Assembly (NCBI RefSeq): GCF_000383955.1
Contig: NZ_KB913013.1
Coordinates: 6,069,157-6,133,156, forward strand
DNA: 64,000 nt
Source: Rudanella lutea DSM 19387
GTDB taxonomy: Bacteria; Bacteroidota; Bacteroidia; Cytophagales; Spirosomataceae
Reading direction: 5' to 3'
The notes beneath the pieces are model-generated. The model searched no databases. It saw only the letters and a list, made by a program, of their open reading frames with translations, and was not told the origin of the DNA. Numbering within the stretch: the stretch's first letter is position 1; every line of letters starts with the position of its first letter. Both the position numbers and the translations under genes were made by a program. Positions 10,162-18,589 of this stretch are shown piece after piece.

Positions 10162-11480
10162 AAACTTCCCTTCGAATTGGGTGCGGAGCCGGTTTTTCCG
10201 GCGACCGGCTGGAACCGGCACTCGTATTGGTTCAACAAGGCCAGTTAGACTATCTGGTGCTGGAATGTCTGGCCGAACGCACAATTGCGCTGGCACAGAA
10301 ACGGAAACGGCAGGATGCTACACTCGGCTACGATCCCTTGCTGGAACGCCGAATGGAGAGTCTGCTACCCCATCTGCTGGCCAATCGGGTTCGATTGATT
10401 ACCAACATGGGCGCGGCAAATCCCTTGGCAGCGGCCCAGAAAATTGTCCGCATTGCTCAGCGATTATCGCTCTCCGTTAAGGTGGCGGCTGTCACCGGCG
10501 ACGATGTATTCAGCCTACTTTCGGGGCACGAAACGGCTCTTGAAACAGGTCAACCTTTATCCGCTTCGGGGCCGCTGGTTTCGGCCAATGCATACCTGGG
10601 TATCGATGCTATTTTACCCGCTCTGGCTACGGAGGCCGACATCATCATCACCGGCCGGGTGGCCGACCCGTCGCTGTTTCTGGCTCCGCTGGTGCACGAG
10701 TTCGGCTGGTCACTGAACGATTTTGACCGGCTGGGACAGGGTACGGTAATTGGGCATTTACTCGAATGCGCCGGGCATCTTACGGGCGGGTACTTCGCTG
10801 ATCCGGGCCGCAAAGACGTAGCCGGTATGGCACATCTGGGCCACCCTTTCGCCGATGTATCGCCGGATGGTAAGGCCCTTTTCGGAAAGGTAGCCGGTAC
10901 GGGTGGTTTGCTCAGTCTGGCCACCGCCAAAGAGCAGCTACTCTACGAAGTGATGGACCCCAGCCAGTACATGACACCCGATGTGGTGGCCGATTTTACG
11001 CAGGTACGGTTAGCCGAAACCGGCCCGAATCAGGTAAGAGCCTGGGGCGGGCAGGGGCAGCCCCGACCGGATTCTCTCAAAGTCAGCGTGGGCTACGAAG
11101 CCGGTTTCATTGGCGAAGGTGAAATTTCGTATGCCGGTGCCAACGCCCTCGGCCGGGCGCAATTGGCCGGTGCTATCATCCAGGAGCGGTTGCAAAACCA
11201 GTTCGCTGATCTACGCATCGACTACATCGGCAGCACGTCGGTCCATCGAACAAACTTTGGTCATTACCCGGACCCGTATGAAATTCGGCTACGGGTAGCG
11301 GCAAGGACCCAAACGGCACAACAGGCGGCATGGGTCGGCGAAGAAGTCGAAGCCCTTTACACCAACGGTCCGGCGGCCGGGGGCGGTGCCCGCAAGTATG
11401 TACACGAACTCATCGGCATTGTCTCAACCCTCATCGACCGCCATCAAGTCACACCCCAGGTAACCCTCTTTCAGTCATGA
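10158..11480 (+). CDS. atuA: AtuA family acyclic terpene utilisation protein (DUF1446)
   Basis: A 440-residue cytoplasmic protein of the DUF1446/AtuA family. The start MKTSLRIGCGAGFSGDR is taken because it matches the family opening (glycine-rich GAGFSGDR) and overlaps the CitMHS stop by four bases. Other family marks are LDYLVLECLAERT, NMGAANPLAA, ADIIITGRVADPSLFLAP and the C-terminal GGGARKYVHELIG. AtuA was named from Pseudomonas citronellol catabolism, but the family is wider and its reaction is unsettled. The neighbouring carboxylate transporter and the separate AtuA-related subunit suggest work on a branched hydroxy- or tricarboxylic acid rather than a terpene; this is inference. Confidence 0.88.
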   Translation: MKTSLRIGCGAGFSGDRLEPALVLVQQGQLDYLVLECLAERTIALAQKRKRQDATLGYDPLLERRMESLLPHLLANRVRLITNMGAANPLAAAQKIVRIAQRLSLSVKVAAVTGDDVFSLLSGHETALETGQPLSASGPLVSANAYLGIDAILPALATEADIIITGRVADPSLFLAPLVHEFGWSLNDFDRLGQGTVIGHLLECAGHLTGGYFADPGRKDVAGMAHLGHPFADVSPDGKALFGKVAGTGGLLSLATAKEQLLYEVMDPSQYMTPDVVADFTQVRLAETGPNQVRAWGGQGQPRPDSLKVSVGYEAGFIGEGEISYAGANALGRAQLAGAIIQERLQNQFADLRIDYIGSTSVHRTNFGHYPDPYEIRLRVAARTQTAQQAAWVGEEVEALYTNGPAAGGGARKYVHELIGIVSTLIDRHQVTPQVTLFQS

Positions 11481-11788
11481 CCATCAAGCTCTACGATATT
11501 GCGCATAGCCGGGCTGGCGATAAAGGCAATACCCTGACACTCTCGCTTATTCCGTACAAAGCAGAGAATTACCCATTGCTGCGGGCTCAGGTTACGGCCG
11601 AAGCCGTGAAACAACACCTTGGCGAAATTGTAGCGGGCGAGATAACCCGGTACGAAATGCCCAACCTGCCCGCGCTCCAGTTCGTTTGCCAGCAGGCGCT
11701 TATGGGTGGCGTAACAACCTCGCTCACCATGGATACTCACGGCAAAAGCCTTAGCTACGCGCTACTGGAGATGTGTATAGACGGCTGA
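11477..11788 (+). CDS. AtuA-related small protein (C-terminal AtuA domain)
   Basis: A 103-residue protein that matches the domain often fused to or encoded after AtuA. It opens MTIKLYDIAHSRAGDKGNTLTLSLIPY, shown here only by its key words IAHSRAGDKGN and SLIPY, and ends ALLEMCIDG. The ATG at 11477 overlaps the AtuA stop (ATGA); a longer frame from 11330 would run deep inside atuA and is not used. The tight coupling says the two proteins form a complex or act on one substrate. Function unknown. Confidence 0.85.
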   Translation: MTIKLYDIAHSRAGDKGNTLTLSLIPYKAENYPLLRAQVTAEAVKQHLGEIVAGEITRYEMPNLPALQFVCQQALMGGVTTSLTMDTHGKSLSYALLEMCIDG

Positions 11789-11913
11789 GAGAAAGGAGAA
11801 CGAACAAGGTAGAATGGACAATGGATAATGCCTTTTTTGCTAACTGTCAGCTTATCAATTATTCATTCTGCACTATACATTATGCATTTAGGTTTGACTC
11901 AGAACTCAAGTTG

Positions 11914-12732
11914 TCAGGCCGTACGTAACATATCGGCGTAGGCGTCGGGCAACTCACTTGCTTCTATGGCGCGGGCGGCTTGTTCAACGTCGTACGCTAC
12001 CCGAACAAACTCGACCCCTACCCCATCACGCGAACCGGGCCGGGCAGTATCGTCGATGGTCAGCATCACGTAGCAGCTACGGGGATCGCCGTCTTTGGGC
12101 TTTCCCACCGACCCGATATTGATGGCGTGCCGCCAGTAGGTTTCTTCGCCTTCGGGCTGGGCACTCACCACCTTGTAAAACGGCTTGTGTGTATGCCCAA
12201 AGCACAGAATATCGGCCCCGGCCGTTTCGAGTACCCGCCCCAGACTACGGTCGCCCCGATCTTCAAACAGATACTCATTGATGCGCCGGGGGCTGCCGTG
12301 TACCAGCAGCAACGACAGGGGCGGTTGGGGTTGCCAAAGCGAGACGGGAGGCTCAGCCCTTTCGCCATTACCCAGTTCGAACGACACCCGAATCTGCGTG
12401 GGTAAGGTGCGCAGGTACCGGCGTTCGGCCTCGCCAATGTGTTTGTTTGTGTACGCAATGGATTGTTTGCCGCGCTCTTTTTCGATTTCCTCTTTGTAGG
12501 CACAACCGCAGTCGTCGGACGCCCGCCCGATCCCAAAATCGTAGTTTCCGGCTATGGTCGGAATGCCGCGTTGCCGGATCAGGCGGACCACTTCGTTAGG
12601 CCACACGTTGTACCCGACCAGATCGCCCAGGCAGTACACGGCATCGACCCCGCGCCGGTCAATATCGGCCAATACAGCCTCCAGTGCAGGCAGATTGGCA
12701 TGAATGTCGGAGAAAAGGGCAATTTTCATCAT
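11914..12732 (-). CDS. Calcineurin-like metallophosphoesterase
   Basis: A 272-residue two-metal phosphoesterase. All the family motifs can be read in order: SDIHANL (D9, H11), CLGDLVGY, GNYD, a VHGSP block and CFGHTHKPF with INIGSVGKP just after it. It is the last gene of the arsenic cluster, eight bases after acr3 and transcribed with it. YfcE-like proteins of this type cleave phosphodiesters or phosphomonoesters. Its presence at the end of an ars operon is seen in related bacteria, but what it hydrolyses there is not known to me; an arsenylated or phosphorylated metabolite is one guess. Confidence 0.88.
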   Translation of the reverse strand: MMKIALFSDIHANLPALEAVLADIDRRGVDAVYCLGDLVGYNVWPNEVVRLIRQRGIPTIAGNYDFGIGRASDDCGCAYKEEIEKERGKQSIAYTNKHIGEAERRYLRTLPTQIRVSFELGNGERAEPPVSLWQPQPPLSLLLVHGSPRRINEYLFEDRGDRSLGRVLETAGADILCFGHTHKPFYKVVSAQPEGEETYWRHAINIGSVGKPKDGDPRSCYVMLTIDDTARPGSRDGVGVEFVRVAYDVEQAARAIEASELPDAYADMLRTA

Positions 12733-12740
12733 TGTTCAGT

Positions 12741-13805
12741 TTAGGGTTGAGACGTTGCTGTAGAGAATCGTTTTTGCTGTTTCCGGGCAAAATTGACCAG
12801 TAAAATCAATACCGGGACTTCGATTAAGGGGCCAATAACAGCTGCGAAAGCCGCTCCCGAATCAATACCAAAGACGGCAATGGCCACGGCAATGCCGAGC
12901 TCAAAATTGTTGCCCGCAGCCGTGAATGCCAATGAGGTAGATTTGCTGTACCCAGCTCCGGCTCGTTTTGACAGGTAAAAGGCCGAGAAAAACATGACTG
13001 CAAAATAGAGGGTCAACGGCAGGGCTATGCGCAGTACGTCGAGTGGTATCGACAGGATCAGTTGGCCTTTCAGACTAAACATGACCACAATCGTAAACAG
13101 CAGCGCAACCAGTGTAATTGGACTAATGGCAGGCAGGTAGGTTTCTTCGTACCATGCACGGCCCTTCAGTTTAGATAAGCCCCATCGGGAAATTACCCCC
13201 AACAGAAACGGAACTCCGAGGTAGATAAATACACTTTGTGCCACTGCACCCATGGTAATATCGACGTTGTAGCCCTGCAAGCCTAACCAGGGCGGCAGTA
13301 CCGTAATAAAGACATAGGCGTACACGGCATAAAACAGCACCTGAAACACACTGTTGAAGGCCACCAAACCAGCCGCATACAGCCGATCGCCCCCGGCCAA
13401 ATCGTTCCAGACAATCACCATCGCGATGCAGCGGGCAATTCCGATCAAAATCAGGCCAGTCATGTATTCCGGCTTATCGGGCAGAAAAAGTACTGCCAAC
13501 CCAAACATAAGCAACGGTCCCACGATCCAGTTTTGCAGAAGCGATAAACCCAGAATCCGGGTATTGGCAAACACCTTGGGTAACTCCTCGTAGCGCACCT
13601 TGGCTAAGGGAGGGTACATCATCAGGATCAGGCCAAGGGCCAGGGGTACGTTAACGCCTACTTCACCGGCATCACCTGCGTTGAACGAATTGATCCAGGT
13701 CGTCGACTGCGGCACCAAATTTCCAAGGGCCACCCCCAGCAACATCGCGGCAAAAATCCATAGTGTCAGGTACCGATCGAGAAACGACAAACGGGGCTTA
13801 TTCAT
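12741..13805 (-). CDS. acr3: Arsenite efflux permease ACR3
   Basis: A 354-residue inner-membrane carrier with about ten helices. The ACR3 signature [20 protein letters not shown] includes the essential cysteine (C126), and [16 protein letters not shown] and [18 protein letters not shown] near the C terminus are typical of the family. It pumps As(III) out of the cell using the proton gradient. Its start overlaps the end of the upstream arsN2 gene by eight bases, so translation is coupled. It sits in the ars cluster between the acetyltransferase and the metallophosphoesterase. Confidence 0.95.
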   Translation of the reverse strand: MNKPRLSFLDRYLTLWIFAAMLLGVALGNLVPQSTTWINSFNAGDAGEVGVNVPLALGLILMMYPPLAKVRYEELPKVFANTRILGLSLLQNWIVGPLLMFGLAVLFLPDKPEYMTGLILIGIARCIAMVIVWNDLAGGDRLYAAGLVAFNSVFQVLFYAVYAYVFITVLPPWLGLQGYNVDITMGAVAQSVFIYLGVPFLLGVISRWGLSKLKGRAWYEETYLPAISPITLVALLFTIVVMFSLKGQLILSIPLDVLRIALPLTLYFAVMFFSAFYLSKRAGAGYSKSTSLAFTAAGNNFELGIAVAIAVFGIDSGAAFAAVIGPLIEVPVLILLVNFARKQQKRFSTATSQP

Positions 13806-14250
13806 GCGCTAAAATGGGTAATGACCGGTGCATAACCGCAGCCGAGGCCGGGCAGAGGCTACTAAACTGAGCCGATTGCTGAACCGCGAGCGGAACAGAC
13901 TGCCGGTTGATTGAAGAAAAACCATGCCCGGCAAAATAGTCCTCCGCCGTGGTGGTGATCAGATAAAGTTGGGCTATCGATTGCGACTGGGCCATTTCGA
14001 GCAACTGCTCCAGGAGGTGTTCGGCAATTTGACGGCCCCGGTGCGTTGGTTTCACCGCAACCGAGCGCAGCAAGGCCACTTCGCCAAAGGACTCCAGCCC
14101 TGCGACACCAACAAGTTGGTCGCCCTCTCGCGCTAGCACAAACCCGGACAGATGTTCGGGTAAATCATCGGCAATCAGCCGGACCTCTTCCAGCAGAGCC
14201 GCAATTTCGGCCCGGTCCTGAAGGCGGGCAGACGTATAGTGAATAGACAT
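13798..14250 (-). CDS. arsN2: GNAT acetyltransferase, ArsN2 type
   Basis: A 150-residue GNAT-fold acetyltransferase. The start [10 protein letters not shown] is preferred over a longer in-frame option. The acetyl-CoA loop reads [18 protein letters not shown] and the family words [14 protein letters not shown] and EDYFAGHGF are typical of ArsN2. Members of the ArsN group N-acetylate the organoarsenical antibiotic arsinothricin or related compounds, which gives resistance; assignment to that activity here rests on family and context. It overlaps acr3 by eight bases. Confidence 0.82.
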   Translation of the reverse strand: MSIHYTSARLQDRAEIAALLEEVRLIADDLPEHLSGFVLAREGDQLVGVAGLESFGEVALLRSVAVKPTHRGRQIAEHLLEQLLEMAQSQSIAQLYLITTTAEDYFAGHGFSSINRQSVPLAVQQSAQFSSLCPASAAVMHRSLPILAHE

Positions 14251-14306
14251 ACTCGAATGTGATTTTGACAATAAACCTGTACGCATTCTTAGGTTAAAAG
14301 GGGGTC

Positions 14307-14334
14307 GGCTGATGCCTGAGGTCAGGCGTCAGCC
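14307..14334 (-). terminator. Hairpin between arsM and arsN2
   Basis: A 13-bp stem with one wobble (14307-14319 with 14322-14334) and a two-base loop, followed on the minus strand by a C-run and a short T run. It may partly stop or stabilise the transcript after arsM rather than fully end it. Confidence 0.5.
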
Positions 14335-14356
14335 ATCCTCCATAACGCACAGTCAA

Positions 14357-15247
14357 TTAGCAACAGTCGGGGCCGCAGCAGGCAGCTTTTGGGCTTACCT
14401 CTTGTGCGGAGATAACAGCCGGTTTCTGGGCAAAGACCGTGACACTGAAAATTCCCCGACGCCGGGTTTCATCCACGGGTTGCCGATACTCGGCGATCTC
14501 GGCCTCGGTCAGATACTGTTGGAGTACCTCGTCGGGCAAGCCGATTTCGCGCTCTTTCTGGATCGTGATGTTGACGAACCCAGCCTCGGCCACCCGTTGC
14601 AGGTATTCCTCTTTCTGAATCGCTCCCGACACACAACCCACGTACAGCTCGGCATCGCGCCGGAGGTTTTCGGGTAGTTCGCCCTGCAATACAATGTCGG
14701 AAATGCTGAAATGCCCGCCCGGCTTCAGGATTCGGAAGGTTTCGGCAAAGGCCTGCGCCTTGTTGGGCACCAGATTCATCACGCAGTTGCTCACGACCAC
14801 GTCGGCCAGATTTTCGGGCAGCGGCATCTCTTCGATATCGCCGTACACAAACTCCACATTAGTGTAGCCGAGGGTTTTGGCATTCTTACGGGCTCGGTCG
14901 ATCATGGCGGGTGTCATATCGAGGCCAATCACGCGGCCTGTCTCACCGGTTTCGGCCCGCGCCACGAAACAGTCGTTGCCAGCCCCGGAGCCCAGATCCA
15001 CCACCACATCGCCCGGTTTGATCTGGGCAAATTGCGTGGGGAGTCCACAACCCAAACCCAAATCGGCTTCGGCTACATATCCGGTCAGGGCATCGTACCC
15101 TACGGCCATGTCGATCGGGATATTCGAGGCCGTTTGCGGCCCACAGCAGGAGGTGGGGCCACATCCACAGCCGTCGGCTTCGGAAAGCTCGGCAATAGCG
15201 CCATACTTCTGGCGGACAACTTCTTTGATTTGTTGGGCAGTTTCCAT
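14357..15247 (-). CDS. arsM: Arsenite S-adenosylmethionine methyltransferase
   Basis: A 296-residue SAM-dependent enzyme that methylates As(III). The SAM site is DLGSGAGND (84-92), and the three conserved arsenic-binding cysteines are visible at C67 (GLGCGLP), C155 (VSNCVMNL) and C205 (YVGCVSGA). Extra cysteine motifs lie at the N terminus (CGCGPTSCCG) and at the very C terminus (CCGPDCC) and may help capture metalloid. The start at 15247 is used; a candidate ArsR site lies 16-27 bases upstream of it. It is the second gene of the ars cluster. Confidence 0.95.
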   Translation of the reverse strand: METAQQIKEVVRQKYGAIAELSEADGCGCGPTSCCGPQTASNIPIDMAVGYDALTGYVAEADLGLGCGLPTQFAQIKPGDVVVDLGSGAGNDCFVARAETGETGRVIGLDMTPAMIDRARKNAKTLGYTNVEFVYGDIEEMPLPENLADVVVSNCVMNLVPNKAQAFAETFRILKPGGHFSISDIVLQGELPENLRRDAELYVGCVSGAIQKEEYLQRVAEAGFVNITIQKEREIGLPDEVLQQYLTEAEIAEYRQPVDETRRRGIFSVTVFAQKPAVISAQEVSPKAACCGPDCC

Positions 15248-15262
15248 CTTACTCTGATTGTT

Positions 15263-15274
15263 ATATTGTAATAT
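15263..15274. promoter_or_regulatory. Candidate ArsR operator before arsM
   Basis: ATATT-GT-AATAT, a near match to the perfect palindrome ATATT-GC-AATAT that lies before arsR at 15673-15684. The shared form before two genes of one cluster suggests one regulator and a second promoter inside the operon. Confidence 0.6.
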
Positions 15275-15305
15275 TGCGATTAACTCAACCAAAAAAATGA
15301 CTCAC

Positions 15306-15635
15306 TTACGAGCAACAGTTGGCCGGCGAGAATGCCTTCCATAACGCCCCAAAAGCCCCTTGCGCTTCGGCCCAAACCCCCGGATTGATACAGTAGCACA
15401 CGCGGGGCGGGTCTATTTCACCCTGAATAATGCCGATCCGCTTGAGTTCTTTCAAATGCTGCGAAACCGTTGCCTGTGCCAGGCTCAACTCTTCGACAAT
15501 GTCGCCACACACGCAGGTGTTTCGAGCAATGAGCATTTGCAAAATGGCAACCCGTGCCGGATGCGCAAAGGCTTTGGCCAGATCAGCCAGGCGGTTTTGC
15601 TCGGCAGTGAATATCTCCGTTTTCGTAACTCCCAT
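15306..15635 (-). CDS. arsR: Arsenic-responsive ArsR repressor
   Basis: A 109-residue winged-helix repressor. The metalloid site [21 protein letters not shown] carries the CVC pair at the start of the DNA-reading region, and there are further cysteines in PPRVCYC and the C-terminal ANCCS. As(III) binding to the cysteines would release DNA. It is the first gene of the minus-strand ars cluster, with a candidate operator 38-49 bases upstream of its start. Confidence 0.93.
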   Translation of the reverse strand: MGVTKTEIFTAEQNRLADLAKAFAHPARVAILQMLIARNTCVCGDIVEELSLAQATVSQHLKELKRIGIIQGEIDPPRVCYCINPGVWAEAQGAFGALWKAFSPANCCS

Positions 15636-15672
15636 GACGCAAAGGTAAAAAACTATTTTTATACCTATCGTA

Positions 15673-15684
15673 ATATTGCAATAT
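15673..15684. promoter_or_regulatory. Candidate ArsR operator before arsR
   Basis: A perfect 12-base palindrome, ATATTGCAATAT, in an AT-rich promoter region upstream of arsR; it matches the site before arsM in 11 of 12 bases. Confidence 0.65.
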
Positions 15685-15773
15685 ATTTTTTCCTATCCTC
15701 TTAAAACCATTTGCCTTAACCAGACTATTTGACCCCAAAAAAGATCCACTTTCTATTCTGTCAGTAGCAAATG

Positions 15774-15808
15774 TAACAAGCGTGTTAACCGATGTAACAG
15801 GAGTGTTA
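15774..15808. promoter_or_regulatory. Tandem TAACA-N4-TGTTA sites (copy 1)
   Basis: Two inverted-repeat sites, TAACA-AGCG-TGTTA (15774-15787) and TAACA-GGAG-TGTTA (15795-15808), lie 21 bp apart. A closely matching pair occurs at 61282-61316. The spacing of two helical turns fits two repressor dimers; no gene start follows closely here apart from a 26-codon frame I do not trust. Confidence 0.5.
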
Positions 15809-15944
15809 GCAGTTGAACTGTGGCTTAAACTATTTGCAACAAAAATGAAGAGCCAAACTTCCGGCCATATCCTCATCCCATTTGGGTCTTTGCTGACCTG
15901 CCCTGCGAATTACCCTAACCCATAAATAGGCTGTCCACAGCGGC

Positions 15945-15970
15945 ACCGACCGGAATTATGTCCGGTCGGT
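15945..15970. promoter_or_regulatory. Perfect inverted repeat, TetR-operator-like
   Basis: ACCGACCGGA (15945-15954) and its exact complement TCCGGTCGGT (15961-15970) flank six bases. It could be an operator or a hairpin. A second inverted pair, TATTCAC/GTGAATA (15988-15994, 16002-16008), follows. No regulator gene is next to it. Confidence 0.45.
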
Positions 15971-16133
15971 ATGACCACAACGGGGTGTATTCACATTCAA
16001 CGTGAATAGTACACTGTCTATCAGAATCTTACACTTTTATCCAAGCCCCTAAATCTTATGTAATGCACTACACAAATTGTCCGGCTTTTTGTCCGGGTGT
16101 GTTTCTTGAGTAATTCGGAGGCTATGTCTTGGT

Positions 16134-16437
16134 TTGGAGCAGGTTTTTAAGGCCGCATATTTATTCCTACAAAACGGAAAACAAGCCTACAAGATCATTT
16201 ATACTGGGGCGGAGGGGGCACCTTTACGGACCTCCTACTATGATACCCAAACAGGTCTGTTGACCAAGTCAGAATCCCCATGTCAGGATGGCCCCCCAGT
16301 CAATGGAGTACACCGACTATCGGGCAATGAACGGCATTATGGTTCTTTACCATTTTAAGGGGTTTAGCTCCGATACACAAGTGAGTAAGTACGAGATGGA
16401 TAATGGACTGAGCGACACTGATTTTGAAATTAAGTAA
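16134..16437 (+). pseudogene. Frameshifted, 5'-truncated outer-membrane lipoprotein-sorting-like gene
   Basis: Two overlapping frames together read as one protein end. The first (from about 16134) gives AYLFLQNGKQAYKII, then RTSYYDTQTGLLTK; the second (from 16303) gives MEYTDYRAMNGIMVLYHFKG and ends at TAA 16435-16437. The pattern of a converted substrate protein followed by YDxxTGLL and then xDYRxxNGI is seen in LolA-like/outer-membrane lipoprotein-sorting domains of Bacteroidota. The shift falls next to a run of six C at 16292-16297. There is a TGA at 16107 and no upstream part. It is either a decayed gene or an assembly error on top of a truncation. Confidence 0.55.
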
Positions 16438-16831
16438 AAACTACAACCATTCGATTACACGCCTTCACATTCCCCGTTTGGGGACTAATCCGTTTTCTCG
16501 TACACTTTTCTTTTCATGTTTCTCAGGCTGACACGCATCAGGTTTACCTACTTTTTATCAGAACAATTGTATGGGTAAACAACTTTTCACGAGCTACGCA
16601 CAGTCCTGACTCGCCAATCAGGATTTTAGCTGTTATTCAACGGGTCGTACTGCATGTATTATAGTGAAAAACGAAAGCCAATCAGGTCAGTGCCCTGATT
16701 GGCTTTATTACATTCCCCTTTTCCTCCAGACATACAAATCAGTACAGATCATTCTCGCACCGAACAGTTTTTCGAAGCATTATTCCTGTTGAACAACCCG
16801 AACATCTTCTTGGTCAATTAGCTAATAATCA
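16438..16831. other. Gene-poor stretch before the sulfatase
   Basis: No coding frame is supported here. The only clear element is the hairpin at 16674-16706. Confidence 0.5.
16674..16706 (+). terminator. Stable hairpin, probable terminator
   Basis: A 13-bp perfect stem (16674-16686 with 16694-16706) with a seven-base loop, preceded by A-rich and followed by T/A-rich sequence. It may be the terminator of the decayed gene upstream. Confidence 0.6.
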
Positions 16832-16839
16832 TAGATTTG
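16808..16839 (+). promoter_or_regulatory. Bacteroidota-type promoter of the sulfatase gene
   Basis: A -33 element CTTG ending at 16812 and a -7 element TAGATTTG (16832-16839) are 19 bases apart, matching the TTTG-N19-TAnnTTTG pattern of Bacteroidota housekeeping promoters at all but one fixed base. The leader to the ATG at 16955 would be about 110 bases. Confidence 0.65.
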
Positions 16840-16954
16840 GCAAGAAAACTTAGGGGCATTTTTTGAAAGTAAGGTACTTTACAGTATGCTTCCCGGCAGA
16901 CTTTCCTTATTAGTGCAGCCCCATCCAATCCCAGAAAACAATCTCCGTTCAACC

Positions 16955-18466
16955 ATGAAGTTTTACAAATACCTATCCGTACTGCTGCTGATAGCCGTTA
17001 CACTTTCGGCGTTTCTGGCGCAGAAGCGACCTGAACGTAAAACCCAAACTACCGCTCCGGGCAAACCCAACGTGATTCTTATTCTGGTGGATGATCTGGG
17101 TTGGACAGATCTGGGAGCCTACGGTAGCGATTTATACCAAACCCCAAATGTGGATGCGCTGGCAAAAGACGGCATTCGGTTTACGGATGCTTATTCGGCC
17201 TGCACCGTGTGCTCGCCTACGCGGGCCAGCCTGATGACGGGCAAATACCCGGCGCGGCTCCACTGCACCGACTGGATTGCCGGACACAAGAAACCCTATG
17301 CCAAACTACAGGTCCCCGACTGGACCATGTACCTCGCCGACAGTGAATATACCCTGGCCGAAGCCATGAAAGATAACGGCTACACAACCGCCCATATCGG
17401 TAAATGGCATTTGGGCGAGGCCGAAAAAAACTGGCCCGAACGGCATGGGTTCGACCTCAATCTGGCGGGCTGGAGCGCCGGCTCACCCGTAGCCAATGGA
17501 GGAAAGGGATACTTCAGCCCGTATGCCAACCCGCGACTCACAGATGGACCTGCGGGCGAGTACCTGACCGAACGTTTAGCCGATGAAGCGGCTCAGTTTA
17601 TCCGGACGAACAAAGACAAACCGTTCTTTCTGAATTACTGGCTCTATCAGGTGCATACGCCCTTGCAGGCCAAAAAGGAGAAAATCGAAAAATACAAAGC
17701 GCTGGTAAAAGCCGGGAACCACCACATTAACCCGACGTATGCCGCGATGGTTGAGCACATGGACGAAGCACTGGGCAAGGTGGTGCGTACGTTGAAGGAA
17801 ACCGGGCAGTACGAGAACACCATCCTCATTTTTTATTCCGACAATGGCGGGTTGCGGGGTAATTACGAAAATGGACGTAAAACCGTTACCGACAACTTTC
17901 CGCTGAGGTCGGGGAAGGGCGATGTGTTTGAGGGGGGCGTGCGCGTGCCGCTGATTATTAGCTGGCCCGCCAAAATCAAGGCCGACCGCGAGAGCAACGT
18001 GCCAGCCATATCGCCCGATATTTATCCGACGGTGCTGAGCCTGACGGGCGGCAAAGTCAAACCGAGCCTGCAACCGGTGCTCGACGGTGTTGACCTGAGT
18101 GGCCTGCTGCTGGCAAATAAGACACCCAACCGCAAGGCCATTTTCTGGCACTACCCACACTACCATCTGGAAGGGGCCAAACCTTACAGCGCCGTCCGGA
18201 TGGGCGACTGGAAACTGGTTGAGGTGTTTGAGCAGGACTCGCTACAACTGTTCAATTTGAAACAGGACATCGGCGAAACCCGGAATCTGGCAAACACCAA
18301 CCCGGCCAAAACAAAGGAATTACACAACGCCCTGATTGCCTGGCGCAAGCAGGTTGGCGCCCAGATGCCGACAAAAAACCCGAACCATGATCCGGCCAAA
18401 GAAGAGACCTGGGGCAGTGCCAAAGGCGCGACGGGAGCCGGGTCAGACAAAAACAAAAACGAGTAA
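16955..18466 (+). CDS. Sulfatase (Cys-type, S1 family)
   Basis: A 503-residue exported arylsulfatase-type enzyme. The ATG at 16955 gives a clean signal peptide (MKFYKYLSVLLLIAV), unlike the longer in-frame option at 16886. The opening PNVILILVDDLGWTDLGAYG holds the first metal-site residues, and the active-site motif CSPTR has Cys86, which must be turned into formylglycine by a maturase. Further family marks are GKWHLG, the FYSDNGG metal site and HYPHYH. The C-terminal tail is rich in Lys/Asn. It should remove sulfate esters from a glycan and stands at the edge of the SusC/D locus, facing the GH128-like gene in the same direction. Confidence 0.92.
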   Translation: MKFYKYLSVLLLIAVTLSAFLAQKRPERKTQTTAPGKPNVILILVDDLGWTDLGAYGSDLYQTPNVDALAKDGIRFTDAYSACTVCSPTRASLMTGKYPARLHCTDWIAGHKKPYAKLQVPDWTMYLADSEYTLAEAMKDNGYTTAHIGKWHLGEAEKNWPERHGFDLNLAGWSAGSPVANGGKGYFSPYANPRLTDGPAGEYLTERLADEAAQFIRTNKDKPFFLNYWLYQVHTPLQAKKEKIEKYKALVKAGNHHINPTYAAMVEHMDEALGKVVRTLKETGQYENTILIFYSDNGGLRGNYENGRKTVTDNFPLRSGKGDVFEGGVRVPLIISWPAKIKADRESNVPAISPDIYPTVLSLTGGKVKPSLQPVLDGVDLSGLLLANKTPNRKAIFWHYPHYHLEGAKPYSAVRMGDWKLVEVFEQDSLQLFNLKQDIGETRNLANTNPAKTKELHNALIAWRKQVGAQMPTKNPNHDPAKEETWGSAKGATGAGSDKNKNE

Positions 18467-18536
18467 GTATAATTCGTTTGCTCCTGTAGCCCCGTAAGCT
18501 GCACGATTTGCCCCCCTATTCCAGAAATAGGCCCGG

Positions 18537-18544
18537 TACTTTTG
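18537..18544 (+). promoter_or_regulatory. -7-like box before the GH128 gene
   Basis: TACTTTTG fits TAnnTTTG and lies 46 bases before the ATG at 18590. The nearest TTTG is 26 bases upstream, longer than the usual spacer, so only the -7 part is convincing. Confidence 0.4.
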
Positions 18545-18589
18545 GCATAAATAGTATGTCAAAACCAACTTCAATCTATTTCTGGAACG

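Noticed and set aside
15846..15926. 26-codon frame starting MKSQTSGHILIPFG after the tandem TAACA sites
   Set aside because: Too short and without a recognisable feature to call a gene, though its position after a possible operator is noted.
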